DNA from: Hemibagrus wyckioides
Taxonomy: Eukaryota; Chordata; Actinopteri; Siluriformes; Bagridae
Assembly (NCBI RefSeq): GCF_019097595.1
Contig: NC_080717.1
Coordinates: 10,849,336-10,913,335, forward strand
DNA length: 64,000 nt
Direction of reading: 5' to 3'
Shown piece by piece: positions 1-13,495 of the stretch; positions within the stretch are counted from its first letter, which is position 1; each line of letters begins with the position of its first letter. The notes beneath the pieces were generated by a model that worked only from the letters and a program-made list of their open reading frames with translations, made no database searches and had not been told where the DNA came from. Both the position numbers and the translations under genes were made by a program.

Positions 1-564
1 GGTGCTTGTCAATGGGCCGGAATAGCGTTTTAAGCCCATCACCCAGAGATAGACGAGATATTTCTGAGCAGATTTTGTCACTGTTGCAGCCGAAATGCAG
101 CACAAGAACCGACCTAACTCCCTCAGAAAAAACAGAGAGTCAGATTTACATTGATTTTAGTAGTAGTCAAGTCAAAATTGAGATCTCACCCACACGCTGC
201 CCTCATCAATGCAAGGGTGCATATTATTTTTCATCTCTGCGTAGATATTCAGGCACTGCAGCAAATTAAGTGTGACTGGTGTAAACACTGCTGTCATGGT
301 TAGGGTTATTTTCACACCTGCCTGATGCTTCAGCCATATATTCCTAATAACTTGCCATCACCTGAATAAAATCAGGCTTGTACTTAGAATATTCATGTCA
401 TTTACATGATCAGATAAATGTAGAACACATTTGTCAGGTCTGTATAGCAGTTTACTGATGCTGTCTAGACACCCCACTCCACTCTGCCCCCCCCCACCCG
501 CCACTACTGTAACTCCAGCTATTGATGGCCTGCTTTTACAGCAAGCATGCTGCTATTAAACTCA

Positions 565-715
565 ATTACATTCAGTTTTATTTTGTCTATATAGCACATT
601 TAACAATAGACATGCAGCTTTACAGAAATACTGGCACTGCGGTAGCTAGGAAGAACTCCTTGACATGACATGAGTAAGAAACCTTGAGGGGAACCATGAC
701 ATTATGTGATGACAT
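565..715 (+). repeat. Interspersed retroposon-like repeat, copy 1
   Basis: Contains the blocks 'tctatatagcacatttaaca', 'agctttacagaaat' and 'gaaaccttgaggggaacc'. The same succession recurs at about 15640-15800. I associate this unit with a high-copy interspersed repeat of otophysan fish genomes; the family assignment is from memory. Confidence 0.5.
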
Positions 716-2650
716 TATAGGACTCGTTAAGTAGATGCAGGATGACTGCATTCACCAAAATGTGAGACAGTGGTCTTGTCCTTATTACGGAATGTCTTGA
801 ACACTGCTTCAAACAAACCTAAGAAAAATAGTGTTCTATATCTTCCAAGATGCAATGGTTTGGTCATCTCCCCAGCCGTCTGCTGTGTCAAGCTCCATCA
901 CCACAATGGAAAGTGCTAGTCACTGCCCCAAACAGGGGAGGATGTTATCAGAGGTGAACTCTTAAATTGAATACTCAACCTCAATGATGCTGAAGAAGAG
1001 ATCACTGGTTAAATGACTCCAAAGCACCAGCTCCAAAGGGCACTGGCTTAAGCCACACCCACTGTGACTTGTGTGCTAGAAGACAATCCAGTCAAATAAA
1101 TATGACTATAAATGATGCAACTGTAAACAATAGAAAACACATTGCACTTTGACACATTATGTGAATGTGTCCTATTGGCACCCGTTGTTCCCCCAGTGGT
1201 CTAGATTGAAACACATCTTATTTGAACATGGCTCGTAAAGTGACAGATGTTATTGTCAATCATAACATGTCCTGCTAGACGCTCCCGCTGACCTGCACCT
1301 GTACAGCTATTTCGAAGGCAAGGGAACTTTTTTAATACTATAAATGTTGATTAGTTTGCAGCTTGTGCACAGGCAGAACAAAGTGGCTGTAATAAAAAAT
1401 ATTGATTGAGTTCAGCAATAATGTGTCGGTCCAATAGCGTGTGAGTAGAAAAAGACATTGATGGAATGCCTGAGCTGCCTGCAACACCTTCAGGACATGA
1501 TGTGCCTTGTATTAGCAGTGATCACTGCAGCATTACCGCAGCCTACCCCCCCACCCCCCGAGCTCCTGATTTGGATTCAGGCAAGCAAACAGAAATGGCG
1601 TGCAGAGAACCAAGTCTGCAAGTGGGATAATTACATCTCAGATAGATGACCTTTTTTGCCTCCTATTAGATATCATTTAATGCACATGCTGCACACAGAT
1701 ATGATTATTGCCATTCTGGATGGCCGTGTATTTTCCAATATTTGATCAAGACAAACAAATGTGTTTTTCCCTCAATTACTGTTATTTTTCCGGCTGCATT
1801 ATTTCATCAATCAGTGTATTCGCCGCTACAGCGCACCTGTCCAGACCTTTGTGACCAGTGAGCAGCAGATACATTAGCTGAATGCAGCTAGCTTTGGCTC
1901 ATTAAACTGTGAGACTGTGGGACTCTAGGACGCTGACACGATCGTGGGTAGGTGACCTTTAGACACCTAATCAACTTTTAACACCTCCCTGGATCTGGTC
2001 ACCTGGTGAGACAGGAAGGAAGATGGCCAGTGGCCCAGAATCACCTGGTACCGTCATGACAAACCCTTTACTCACTTAACTCCAGAGAGAATCTGCTCAC
2101 TTTAGAGGGTGCTAAGCGCGAGCTTGTGCTACAATCATATAATAAAAGACAGAAGTGTTATGCCAACGTTCAGTAAATTTAGAAACAAATAAGGTTGTGT
2201 GATCTTCTCTGTAGGGATGGCTGTTCTGTTTTGACCAACTCACGTGCTCGGAGGGTGGTTATTTGTCGCGCTTCTGCCTCTGCATAAAGAAAGAACGGCT
2301 CGATTTTGAAAGCTATTGTTAGCACCTGCCACTGCTTCTCTGCCTCCTTTCTTCTTGCGTTGCATGGCTTGTCAAAACCCACCCTCACAACATCGTTTTA
2401 TCAGTATTGTCATCTGTCAAAGGTGAAGGCTTTGTTGGAAACAGAGAAACGCGTCAGGGAAAGAATTAGGAGGGAGTATTAGGCTCTCGGCGTGTACATA
2501 GCCTGTATTGTTTTCCTCCCTGACAATGCATTTATGTACTGTTCTCTATTCACCAATCCAGGAGTATTCAAACATTAGGAACAAGGCAAAAACGACAAAA
2601 CTGTAGGTGACTCGTTCAAACCTCAGAATACAGGAAGCACCTTAGTGATA

Positions 2651-3900
2651 AGGTCACATATAATCAGGTCCTTAAGTATCCACAATTTTTGTGTTTTGCC
2701 TCTGTTTAGCACCAGAATGGATTGTAAATGAAGCAATCAAGATGTGATTGAAGTGTAGAGTTTCAGCTTAAATTCAAGTGGTTTAACAAATTTATTGTAG
2801 TAATCGTTCAGGAATGACAGGCTGAAAATGATTGGACAAACTAAGATAATTACTGGTATAGAGGCATTTGTAATCAATAACAGAAATATGAAACCCCTAG
2901 ACTAAAAGTTGAGTTTTTTTGCTATGCCAGGTCTTTACTGCAGCTGCCTTCAGTTGCTGCTGGTTTGTGACTCTATCTTCCTTCAGTTTAGTCTGCTGTA
3001 AGTGAAAGCGAGCTCAGTTAGGTTGAGGTCAGGTGACTGACTCGGCCATTTAAGAACATTTCATTTCTTTCCTTTAAGAAGCTCTTGGGTTGCTTTCACA
3101 GCATGTTTTGGGTCATTATCCATCTGTACTGTGAAGCAGTTTTGCAGTATTTGACTGAAACTGAGCAGAAACTATATCTCTGTATACTTCAGAATTCATC
3201 CTGCTACTTCTATCAGCACATGCCTGTGCTGTATCACTGCCTCCACCATGTTTGACAGATTATGTGGTTTGCTTTGGATCATGAGACCGTCCTTTCCTTC
3301 TTCATACTCTTTTTCTTCCCATCATTCCCATCAGGTTCATCTTGGTTTTTCATCTGTCTAAAAAAAATCATGTTCCAAAACTGTGTAGGCAGTTTTTAGA
3401 TGTTTTCTAGCAAATCTGACCTTTCTGTTCTTGAGTGTTATCAGTAGTTTGCATATTGAGTATATTGCACCTCATGTATTTACATTCATTAAGATGTCCT
3501 TTGATTGTAGACAATCTTTAACAAGGATACCTGCCTACTTTAGACTGTTCTTGACATGGCTAGATGCTGTGAAGGACAGAATTCTGCACCCATCCACTTC
3601 ACCAAATTCAAATTCAGTACAACTCCAGACCTTTTATCTCCTTACATGAAATAAAGAGGAAACAGGCCACGCTTGGCCATGAAACTTATTAGTCAGTTGT
3701 CTGATTATTTTAGCGCATGTGTAAATGGATGAAGCATATTAAAAAAATGCTTCCTAAACATTCCTAAACCATTGAAGCACTATTTTTGTTAAACCTCCTG
3801 AATTTAAGCAATTAGATCCATTGTAGTGATGTATAGAGGAAATATTATGAAAAAATCATAGTCTTACTGTCCTCATATTTATGGACCTGACTGTATGTAC
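2651..3900 (-). mobile_element. Degraded Tc1/mariner-like DNA transposon
   Basis: The ends form an imperfect inverted repeat. The left end reads 'tcaggtccttaagtatcc' near 2664, and the right end reads 'atttatggacctgactgta' near 3878. Interior segments such as 'gttttgggtcattatccatc' and 'cctccaccatgtttgacaga' resemble the antisense transposase of a teleost Tc1 family. No open transposase frame survives, so this is a relic. Confidence 0.6.
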
Positions 3901-6366
3901 CTCTGAAAGGGTAAGGCTATTCGGGCTTCTCTTCCATGACCTTTTGGAAAAGCAAACAATAGGACTATTTACTCTTGCAAGTCGTATACACGAGGCTTTT
4001 CCTGAGATCCCTGTCACAGTACAAGGAGAGCCTCTCCAAGCTACCCATCAATTAACAAGTGAATGTCAACAGTGGGGATAATGAGAGGCAGATAAGAACA
4101 GATGGTGAAACTCAACCCTTCCCCATCCTCTTGGCTTGAACATACAGACGAATATGCAGCACAACACGATTTCACAGGCTAAGGCTGGAGTACGGATGGA
4201 ATCAGTTCTCTGTTTTTTTTGAAATATTACAACTCACATATCATCCATTGTTGAGTTGATTTTTGTGTGAACAGCATCCCTAGAAACTTTCCAGAGCTGC
4301 AGCACACAGAATATTAGATGTCAACTGGCTGACTTTAGAGGATTAGTGTGACCCTCTGACTGACGGCTGAAGTGACACTCTACTGAGAATTTGACTAGAT
4401 CAGAAAGAGCGTGATATTTGAAGAAATGTAAAATTTAAAGCTGCGTTCACAAAGCCAGCGTGACGTGATAACATAGTTTAAAATTGCATTCCTCAGTTTG
4501 TTAGCACTACAGAAGACCCTGAAGGTCCTCGATGTGGCTTGACAACCTGTGCTGATTATAGAAATGGCATTGACATGTTGAGTACAAAGATGAATATTGC
4601 CACAACCCAACTTTGTGGCTTAAATGGCCTGCATATAATAGCCTATTATGTTTCAAGTACTGTCTTCTGCATGACACAACTCATTTTTGCCAACTCCAAA
4701 CCACTTCTATTAGGTGTCACTGCCTCTCTATATCTAACCCACATTAAATCTGAATGTACCCACTGACTGCAGATTTCGTTCTTCTAAAATAAGACTATTC
4801 ATTAAAAAATGGAGACAAATAAAGGAAATATGAGCACGTTTTCAGTGTTAGTATTTGTGCTGCTTCGGTTAGAACTAACACAGCAAATGTCAATGAATTT
4901 ACCATTTGTATTCTTGCATATTTCTCTCCAGGGTAAAATCCTTTCCTTTGCATTACTAACATGAAAACAGGAAGGAGGTGCAAGGAAAACGAGGGGGGGA
5001 ACTTTTGTTCATTATTGTTAAGGCTTTGCATTAGTCTTAAAACAGCATGGTTATGGACGTGATCTTTAAGAAGTGTAAATAGTTGTAGGATGACACATTA
5101 CTGTCACTAACAGCGACAACGTTTCCAAGAAAAGGCACCCAGTCGGGTGAGATTGCGTCAGTGGGCGCCTTCGCCTTCTGTCCGCAGTTAGCATTTCCCA
5201 AAAGCCTGTGCACCCTGTAGACAATGTAGCCTGTATAACGACATTACTTAAATTAACCAGACAGACGCTAAGAGAGAATATTTATTTCTTTAGCACCAAC
5301 AAATCAAATTGATCTCAGGTTGATTAGCTTGCTGGGCTGCTGCACAGTCTAGCTTGGCTGCCAGAATGATTTCTTCTTCAGAAGTGTGAGGTTACATAAA
5401 ACGGCAAAGCAAATGCTAAACCTATTCTTTTTAATTAAACTATCTTCATTTATCATAGCATGAGCGTGCCAATAGATTCAAGTGCATTCGATTTTTTTGC
5501 ATTAGAATGTGAAGTAGAGGCCCAGTGTGAATAAACCCCCCTTTCAGTCATTGCATAATAAATATGTGACATGGTGGATTTATGTTACATTTAAGACAAG
5601 AGCTAGTTTACAAGTGTTCAATCCCTGAAGCTGTGATTCATAGTCCATACAAATGTCTGCCAGATATCTTGATAATTAAAGTGAGTGACTGAGGAACGAA
5701 ATATGCCAGACAAAGGCTCGCAGAAGCTGGACAAAAAGCTTGGAAAAGACCTGGCAATATTTTTCCAATCTTCTGCACTCCAGTTTTAGTGAGTTTGTGC
5801 CATTGTAACTTCAGACTCCTGTTGGGTGAAAAGGGGTGGAATATGATGCGCTCTTCTTCTGCTGTTGTAGCCAATCTGCCTGAATGTATGATGTGTTTTG
5901 CATTCTGCTATGCTTTTCTGTGCAACATAGTGCAGTTGTGTTACCATAGGACATTGAGTAAGCTCAAATTAGTGTAGCCAAAAAAAAAAAAAGCACTTTT
6001 GTGTGTGAAAATACTAGTAGAGCAACAGTTTCTGAAATATTCATTACACCCTGCTACCACACAATACTGTAGGCACACTGGACAGTCCGTACAGGATTTC
6101 ATTGATTGTTGCAACCAAAAAGAACTTTAAAAAAATTCAGGTTTTTTAATATGCAGTGCAATCTTTTGTGTTTTTATTTATTTATTTCTTTTTTTTTTTT
6201 TGGAGAAATTACTACTATTGAACTACTAACAGTGATGACACATGTAATTACTTTCTATGATAGCTGTACTCGTGTTCCACACATGAATGGAACAGGGCTT
6301 TGGCTGAATGTGTGTCGTGTCACATGGTGCCACAGGACATGTCTTGGCCCAAATCTGTGGAGAAGC

Positions 6367-6401
6367 TGTGGTAGTTTTGAAAAACTATCAAAACTACCAC
6401 A
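6367..6401. repeat. Perfect 14-bp inverted repeat with 7-nt loop
   Basis: The arm 'tgtggtagttttga' (6367-6380) is followed by a 7-nt spacer and its exact reverse complement (6388-6401). It would form a stable hairpin in RNA or a cruciform in DNA. No gene context explains it; it may be the core of a small palindromic element. Confidence 0.7.
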
Positions 6402-7689
6402 AAAATATCTAAATATCACCTGATTGCATTCATTTCAGGGACAACAAAATCTCAAAAACCTAAAGGGACTGACTGGATACGTGTCTCAATGGGCATGTAT
6501 AGGTGTTGATATGAGTACTAATAATTAGCTTTAGCATAAATTTTTGCATAAATTGCAACTAAATAATTTTTTAGGTTTTCGAATATTATTCTTTAATTCC
6601 ATTTGTTTATTAATGCATAGTTAGGAAAAAACACTTTCCCTTATACATCAATAGTGAGTACAATTTTCAATGACAATTTCCTTATTAATCTGTTTTTAAC
6701 CCTGAAATTACTGATTTGCTGTTAATTAATCAAAATCAGTATCAGTATCATCAGTAATTATAGCAAGCATAGTAAGTAGAGTAATAGAAATAATAACGAT
6801 GGCAGTCGGCAATGAAAATCACAACTGCATATGAGTAAACCTCGTACTAAAACATAGGTAATGGTTTGTAGTGTCAGCATATAATTTGGAAATGTGAATC
6901 AGAGGCACACATGATGGATTATTATTAGTGGACTTTCGGCTCATTAGTTCTTCATTTGGGTAGCGGTCGCATCCTCTGACCTGGATGCAGACTGCTGGAA
7001 AGATGAAGGACACGCCCGAGTTATTTAATAATGCATTTCTTTAAAAAGTTGTGTGTGTTATCAAGTCCTCAGACACAGCAGATGCTATTTCAGTTTTAAT
7101 ACATTCCTTTCAAAGTTTTGTCTATATGAACTAAGGATTTGTTTATTTGATAAGGATGAAATATGTAATTATACTTAAGGCTTTAATTAAATCTGAGCAG
7201 TTTGAGTTCTAAAATGAATAAACACCCAACTATAAATAGAGTTTACATAACCACCTGCAGGTGAGGCTGGGGCTCAGTTTTCTACCTGATTCTTTTTAAA
7301 AGCCAACTTCATTTCTTTTTTATCAGAGAAACTTCAGAAAACATCATTTCCATGTTGTTGGTTCTATGTAGAACTTAAAATGGTTCCATCACTTGGTTTA
7401 AGAAAACCCTCAAAAACATTCTTTTATGATGATGAAGAGGATGATGAGGATGATTGCTGTTGTTATATTCAAAAATTGTATAAATTTAATTCAAGCAGCA
7501 ATGTATTATGAAAAATTGTATTATATTGTATTAATAACAGCAAAATTCCTCTCTTTTATTTAAGTATTTTGCCGGGATGGTTTTTAATTATTTCACACAT
7601 TTAATAAACTATTTGATCGTTTCTAAAGTCCTAAACATGTCATTATAACACATCTTGAGCATTTTGGGTTGGGTAAAATTTGGGTTGCA

Positions 7690-8220
7690 TATCTCTTTCT
7701 TTGCAATTAATGCATTTGTTGTTTTGGGGAGTTTCTCCTTTCACTCTCCTCTACTGGATCTAAATTGCTGCTCAATTGGGTTAAGGTCTGGTGACTGACT
7801 TGGACAATCTAAATTCTTCCACTTTTCCACTTCCAAATTAGCAGTGTGTTTTGGGTCATGGTCTTACTGCATGATAAAGTTCCTCCCAATTAGAAATCTT
7901 TTCTAAATTGGCAGACAGAATGTTTCTATAGAATTTAATGTTAAAACATGCTTGTGCAATGGCTGTGGTTGATTTTCCCTCTTTTCTCAGCTTCAAAATG
8001 GCTCACTTTTCCTCCCAAAGCCAGCTCTCTGGTCTTTGTGTTGGTTTATCCTTTTCAACCGCAAATGCAGACTTCATAGGCGAAACCCAAAACTTTAACC
8101 AAGACCATTCACAGCTGTTATTTATTTATTATATTTGTTCTCATATTTGTTTGTATTAAAACAAACTCAAAACAACTTAAAACAACTTGCTATTCAGGGA
8201 CTTTTAGTGGGGACTGTATA
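7690..8220 (-). mobile_element. Tc1-like transposon relic
   Basis: Internal phrases such as 'gggttaaggtctggtgac', 'tgttttgggtcatggtctta' and 'cttcaaaatggctcactttt' follow the same layout as the interior of the 2651-3900 relic and of other fish Tc1-type elements in antisense. Reading frames are closed by many stops and the ends are not clear. Confidence 0.4.
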
Positions 8221-8537
8221 CAGAGTGGCTTACACAAGTATCCACCACACTTGAATTGGGATAATAATATGTCATTAATATAGCTTATGAATAAGTTATT
8301 TTTAAATGAGTCCTGATCAGCAAGTCAATTTTTCTGTTTGCTAATGAAATGATGTTTATTGCTCTATTTTGCCCTCTAGTGGAACAGCAGAAAAGCAGCT
8401 AAAAGTCTGGTCCAAAAGGTGATTTTAATTTAAATGAGATTAAATTAATTAAAATCTTAAATTCATTTGGTGGGCCACATTAGAAGCTTCATGGTCCCAG
8501 CCAGGGGGTTGTACATTTGACATCCCTTCATAACATA

Positions 8538-8945
8538 CACTATATGACCAAAAGTATGTGGACACCTGACCATTACATCCATATGTAGGTCTTCCCCATA
8601 CTGTTGCGGAAAGGGCAGTATAGAATATAGGTTATATAGAATGTCTTTGTATGCTATAGTCTTACAGTTTTCCTTCACTGGAATAAAGGGGTCCAAAGCT
8701 ATTCCAGCATGACCATGCATAAAGACATAGTTTGCAAATTTTACTTTGAAAGACCTTGAGTGTCCAAACCTCAAAGCCCACTGAACACTTTTGCAATCAA
8801 CTGGGACTATGACTGTATCCCAGGCCTCCAAAACCATGATCAGTACCTGACCTCACTAATGCTGTTGTGACTGAATGGACAAATCGACACGTCCACGCTT
8901 CAAAATTAATACAAAGCCTTCCCAGAAGTGTGGATCAATCAATTT
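8538..8945 (+). mobile_element. Internally deleted Tc1-like element
   Basis: The left end 'cactatatgaccaaaagtat' (8538) followed by 'gtggacacctgacca' is a terminal sequence also present at 62084 and, inverted, near 16341. Short matches to transposase coding DNA follow, for example 'ttccagcatgaccatgca' (the Q-H-D motif region), then 'gacctcactaatgctgttgt' and 'agccttcccagaag' from the C-terminal part. Frames are broken and the middle is missing. The antisense open frame at 8463-8837 is not a gene. Confidence 0.6.
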
Positions 8946-11900
8946 ATGTCATTGTTCAGACTTTGTAAATGTAAAGTGCCTTAATGGGATATGGTGTTAT
9001 TTTGTAAGTTTTCCTTTGTTTTATTAAGTTTTAAATAAATGAAAAATGAAATGAAAATTAATTGATATTTCAGCTATGAGAGATAATAACATTATTTGCT
9101 GAGCTCAGGAGACATCGGCTTGCAATTTTCTTGGTGGCATCTTGCTGCAGCTTGATGACCCTTAATTCCCTCAATCCTGAAAATATACAGAAAATGGGGG
9201 AGATTGTGTGCTCATTAGGCGCACTGCATTTCATCATTTAAAAAAATATATTTTTTGTTTGTTTTTTTTTTAAACAATATTTATTTAAAATGACTTTCCT
9301 AAAGTGACAAAAATAAAGGGCCTCTAATTACATGCTTTTGTCCCTTCTACATAATACTTACTTTAGTAATAGTACAAATACTTTTGTAATTATGTAGTTT
9401 GTACTGATATTCTGTATTGTCTGAAAAAATGTATGACATTATTATTACGTGTGTTGTCCTGTGTTTCTTGCTACATAAGAGGTGGTCTGTAATGAGCCAG
9501 AGGAGGCAGAACATAGTCACATCTTCATTTTGGGATTTTTAATTCAAATATCCATATGGGGTGAAGTGGACAGCCACTAACAGAGACACCACTGGAAATA
9601 GCAATTCCAATATAGAGATAATAACAAGTGCTTTATTCTGCCCTGAAACAAGGACTTGCAGCTCCAGTGTGTGCCCTCAGGTTTCTTTGTCTGGAGCGGA
9701 TCAGCAGCATAGAGCATGGGGTTTAGGACCGCAGCCAGTCAGACTGATTTGCGAGCTCTTTGGAATAGTTGGTGAATGAAGCAGGTATTATGGCTGGATA
9801 AAAATAACCAGAGTATGTTACGATCTTGCTCTTTATCTCTGGACCATAGAACAGATCCTGATGTAGCATGGAAGAACGAGCCCAATCTCACTGAATTTGA
9901 CCTTACATGATTCAGTTATTTCTTGAGGTAAGGTTCCTACCTAGTTCCCAGAACCCCTTTTAAAAACATGTTATACTGTCTGTAGTTGAAATTTGTCAAA
10001 ATGATGCTTTAAATTAAAAGGGCCAGTTGGAAGTGAGAGCAGTGAATGTAGGGAAGGTCATACTGCTTATAAATATCTACTGCATCCACGTCTTGGCCTT
10101 CTGCAGTTCAGGAGTCTTTAGTTATAGGTTTTTAAAATCAAAGATATAGCCAAAGAGTAAACAAGGGCAAACTGAAAGTCAGGGACAGGTAAGAAACATG
10201 ACAAAAACGGTAATTACATGATGACTGAAAAATAAGAAGGGCAGAAAATACTGCAAAATACCTCTGGATCTTCTGGAAGTACATCTTTATACACATATAA
10301 ACACGTTTGTTTTGCTGTCTTTGTGAGGACCTTAATTTAATACAGCAAATAAATGCTGTGCTTTTTAAATGAACCCCACAGTTTTTGTAATCTTGTTGAG
10401 ACCAACCAAATATACCCACAAGGTCATATATTCATATGTTTATGGGACGATTTGGTCCCAAACAAGATTTGCATTCTTTGGAACTAAGAAAGTAAGACTT
10501 ATCACAAGTTTTATCACAAGTTCCCACAACAGCCATTCGCTTGTTTTATTATGGCAATTAAACCTCACTGCAGTGTTAAACCAGGTAGAAAAGATTTTCT
10601 GCTCACTAAAGCACATACAGAGCAGTTCTACTTCTAATCACTGTATCAGAGCATGATGGCTTGAAAAATCTGAATGATAAGTGTGTGCATGTAGGGATAT
10701 ACATATTTCATACTTCTTTTACGCGGATTTAATATGTAGTATAATCAGTGTCAGCGAGGCATGTTTCCTATAGCCTTTCTTGATAATCTTTGCTTCCTGT
10801 CTTCTCCCTCATTCTGCATCTCTGCTGGTGCTATTGTAGATGTGTGTATGAATCATGACAGGGACACTCAAACGCTATTCGTCACACGAGCAAAGCTATG
10901 AATGAACAAGAAGCTGGGATGGTAATTACGGACGTGGAAGTGAAGGGCTGAGCGGGTTTCATGTGCCTGGTTGTCTAAATGGCAGGCTTTGTAGATAATG
11001 AGTTCAGGGCCCACTTGAATGAATCACACTGCTGTCCAGGCCTGTTAGCTTTGCGTTTAAGGCACGCTCTCCTGCACTATCACACGATCAGCCGTCATCC
11101 CTTTAATTCACCCTGTGCGTGCTTCTTGTTCTGTTAAATATCGGGGTTATTTTATATGCCATTGAACATTTCTGGATGATGCTGGTCAAACATCTATTAA
11201 AAGTATTTGTCATTTAGTCATTACAAGTCAGTCTGAGGATGTTGAGTATTAAAAATAGGAATTTGTGGATAGTGTGAACTGCATCAGCCCTGTATATAAA
11301 TGCAGTACTCCAGATGATATGGTGTTTAAACTGTATTTTTAAGTATGAGGGCAAGCAGCCTGAGCCTGAGTGCAGTGTCGGAGAACATTGTCATTAAAAA
11401 TGAGTGCTGTACTGTAATATGCACCTTGACTCCTGAGCAAAGGAAGCATGTATGTCTCAGTGCTCACAAAACTGAAGTGCTTTTACATCTGACAGTTTCC
11501 CTGCACTCTCATTTTAGTGCTCCATGCTCACAAATACATGTTGTGCATGCAATTCACGGCACCATGCGCTTGCGCTTTCTGGTACTGCTCTGGGCACTCA
11601 TGCTCCAAGCTAAACACCATAAGATGTTTTATCACATTATTTATATTGTAATAATTCCTCTGACATTTTCAGCAGCAATTTAGATTACCATTTATAATCG
11701 AAATACATTTGTGCTCTCTGTTTATTAGCATACACTAGCCTACTGTCATGTATGGTCTCAGATGTTGGTATTAATGCAAAAAAATATATAACATCTTAGA
11801 ACAAAAGTCAACAAAAAGCAAAAAAAAGCTAAACAAAAACAGTAAAATCAAGACACAAAAATAGGTCTTGATGTGCCAAGAAACCCCCAAAAAGCACCAT

Positions 11901-13370
11901 CTCTGTGATTCCTGTTGTCATCAGCAACATGTTATTCGCTCTTGTTGTGTAAGTCAAGAACAAGATGCTTTGTTGTATTTCTCTGCTGTGTGTTTGTCTC
12001 TTTTAGTGAATATCCCTAAGTGTATACTTCCTGCCTAGAAGCAATACAAATGTAAAACAGCCTAATTGACTTTCTGCCCAAAGACGAGGCTTACCACACA
12101 CAACATGGTAATTACTCAGTGACCCACTGAGACTCTGTGCGGAGGAATTGCCCACTCGCGCCCACACCGTGTCTCATCTATTGTTCTACCTGGAGATTGA
12201 AATGACGTCCTACAATTGACTTTTGCTATGTTCAACTTCTGTCGTATAGATAAGCACCTATTTAATGTTATTAATGTTAATTAACGTTAAGGTTTATTAT
12301 CAAACTGCAGATATATTTTGCAAACCGTCTGAAAAAGATTTGGCATTTATAACTGCTCTGAAATTCATGGCTAATAAATTAGTAGCAAATTGGACGTTTT
12401 AAAGGTTGCTGCAGGAAGGGCAAGGCACTGGTTTTGTAACTAATTCATTCAAATGAGTTTGTTCTTAATTGGCTATCCTAGTTAAGTAAAGGTTAAATAA
12501 ACACTGCATTAAAAAAGTTGAGTGACAAGCCGGCTCAACACAAAGCCAATTATGGAAGGATTTCCTGTGCTAGGGGGCCATGGGCACATTGTTGGATGTT
12601 GGTTTATTCTTCAGCTGAATGCAAAAAGCCAGAGGGATGCTATTTCATGCAATCAACATCCCTCAACTGACATTTAATACATTGTGTGCATGACTGCACG
12701 ACTGCAGAGGGCCTCTCTTGCTATCCACCGCTTTAGGCAGCCTTCACTGACAGCACACACAATGCACAGTGCAAACTGTATTATTTCAGCCCTGTGGCTG
12801 ACTTCCCCGCTCATAAACTTCTGCTCACGTTCATTTTTTTCTATAAGCACAATCTCTTCATCTCCATTTTTTATAACCTTCCCTTTTGCTTTTGCTGACC
12901 TGTCTTTTTATATATAATGGCTAGAGTTCTACTTAGAAATCTCATTTTGCTTTCACCTAGTGTAACTGAAATTCAGCTCCATGGTTCCCATGATCCTTCA
13001 TTGCATGTTAATTCGACACATTAGGAGGCGAAGGTTCCCAGCTGCTTTATTTATAATAGATTGAAATCTATATTTACATGCCAAGGTTCCTAGGGTTAAC
13101 AGCTACGATGTCAAGTTGAAATTGATTGGAACATGTTTTAGTGTGTTACCTTGGAGATGGTAGATACAGCTATTTACAAACTTAACTTAATTCTGTGAGT
13201 GACTCAGGTGCATGACAGCAGATACTTATTTAAATAAGTGCACAGGTCAGTATACTGCATAATGAACTGTTTTTACTCTCTACCAGTAGCTTATATGGAT
13301 TGCCACAGTGGCCAAGGAACATGTTCACTAAGAAAATGATATGTCAAGTCCTCTTTGCTTGTCTCTACAG

Positions 13371-13495
13371 GTGGGACAGTGGAGATGATGCACAAGCGGA
13401 GTGACGCCCTCTCTCATTGATGGATGTCCTAAAGGAGACCGGTCTCCTTGTGCCGGCTTTGAATTCAGTGCAGACCAATGCATTGGACCAGACTG
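13371..13495 (+). CDS. nexmif: nexmif start exon (5' UTR plus 25 codons)
   Basis: A good acceptor ('gtctctacag', ending 13370) and donor ('ctg|gtaaga', GT at 13496) bound this exon. The ATG at 13420 opens a frame starting MDVLKETG and ending in LDQT plus one base. That phase joins exactly to the 'ga' at 16483 of the large exon, giving ...DQTGSCELRG.... The start MD, and the distance from it to the first conserved block, fit the mammalian protein. The longer start implied by the open frame of the large exon lies in intron sequence. Confidence 0.75.

Larger units (their letters stand above)
1..13370. other. Non-coding stretch upstream of the nexmif start exon
   Basis: I see no convincing protein-coding exon here. 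The open frames are short, low in complexity and match no family I know. The stretch holds an interspersed repeat near 565-715, a Tc1-like relic at about 2651-3900, a second relic at 7690-8220, a third at 8538-8945, and a 14-bp inverted repeat at 6367-6401. Because the first coding exon of nexmif starts with a splice acceptor at 13370, part of this DNA is probably a nexmif 5' intron or promoter region. That is inference from the acceptor. Confidence 0.6.

Noticed and set aside
8463..8837. Minus-strand frame of 124 codons
   Set aside because: It lies antisense across a decayed Tc1-like element whose coding remnants read on the plus strand.
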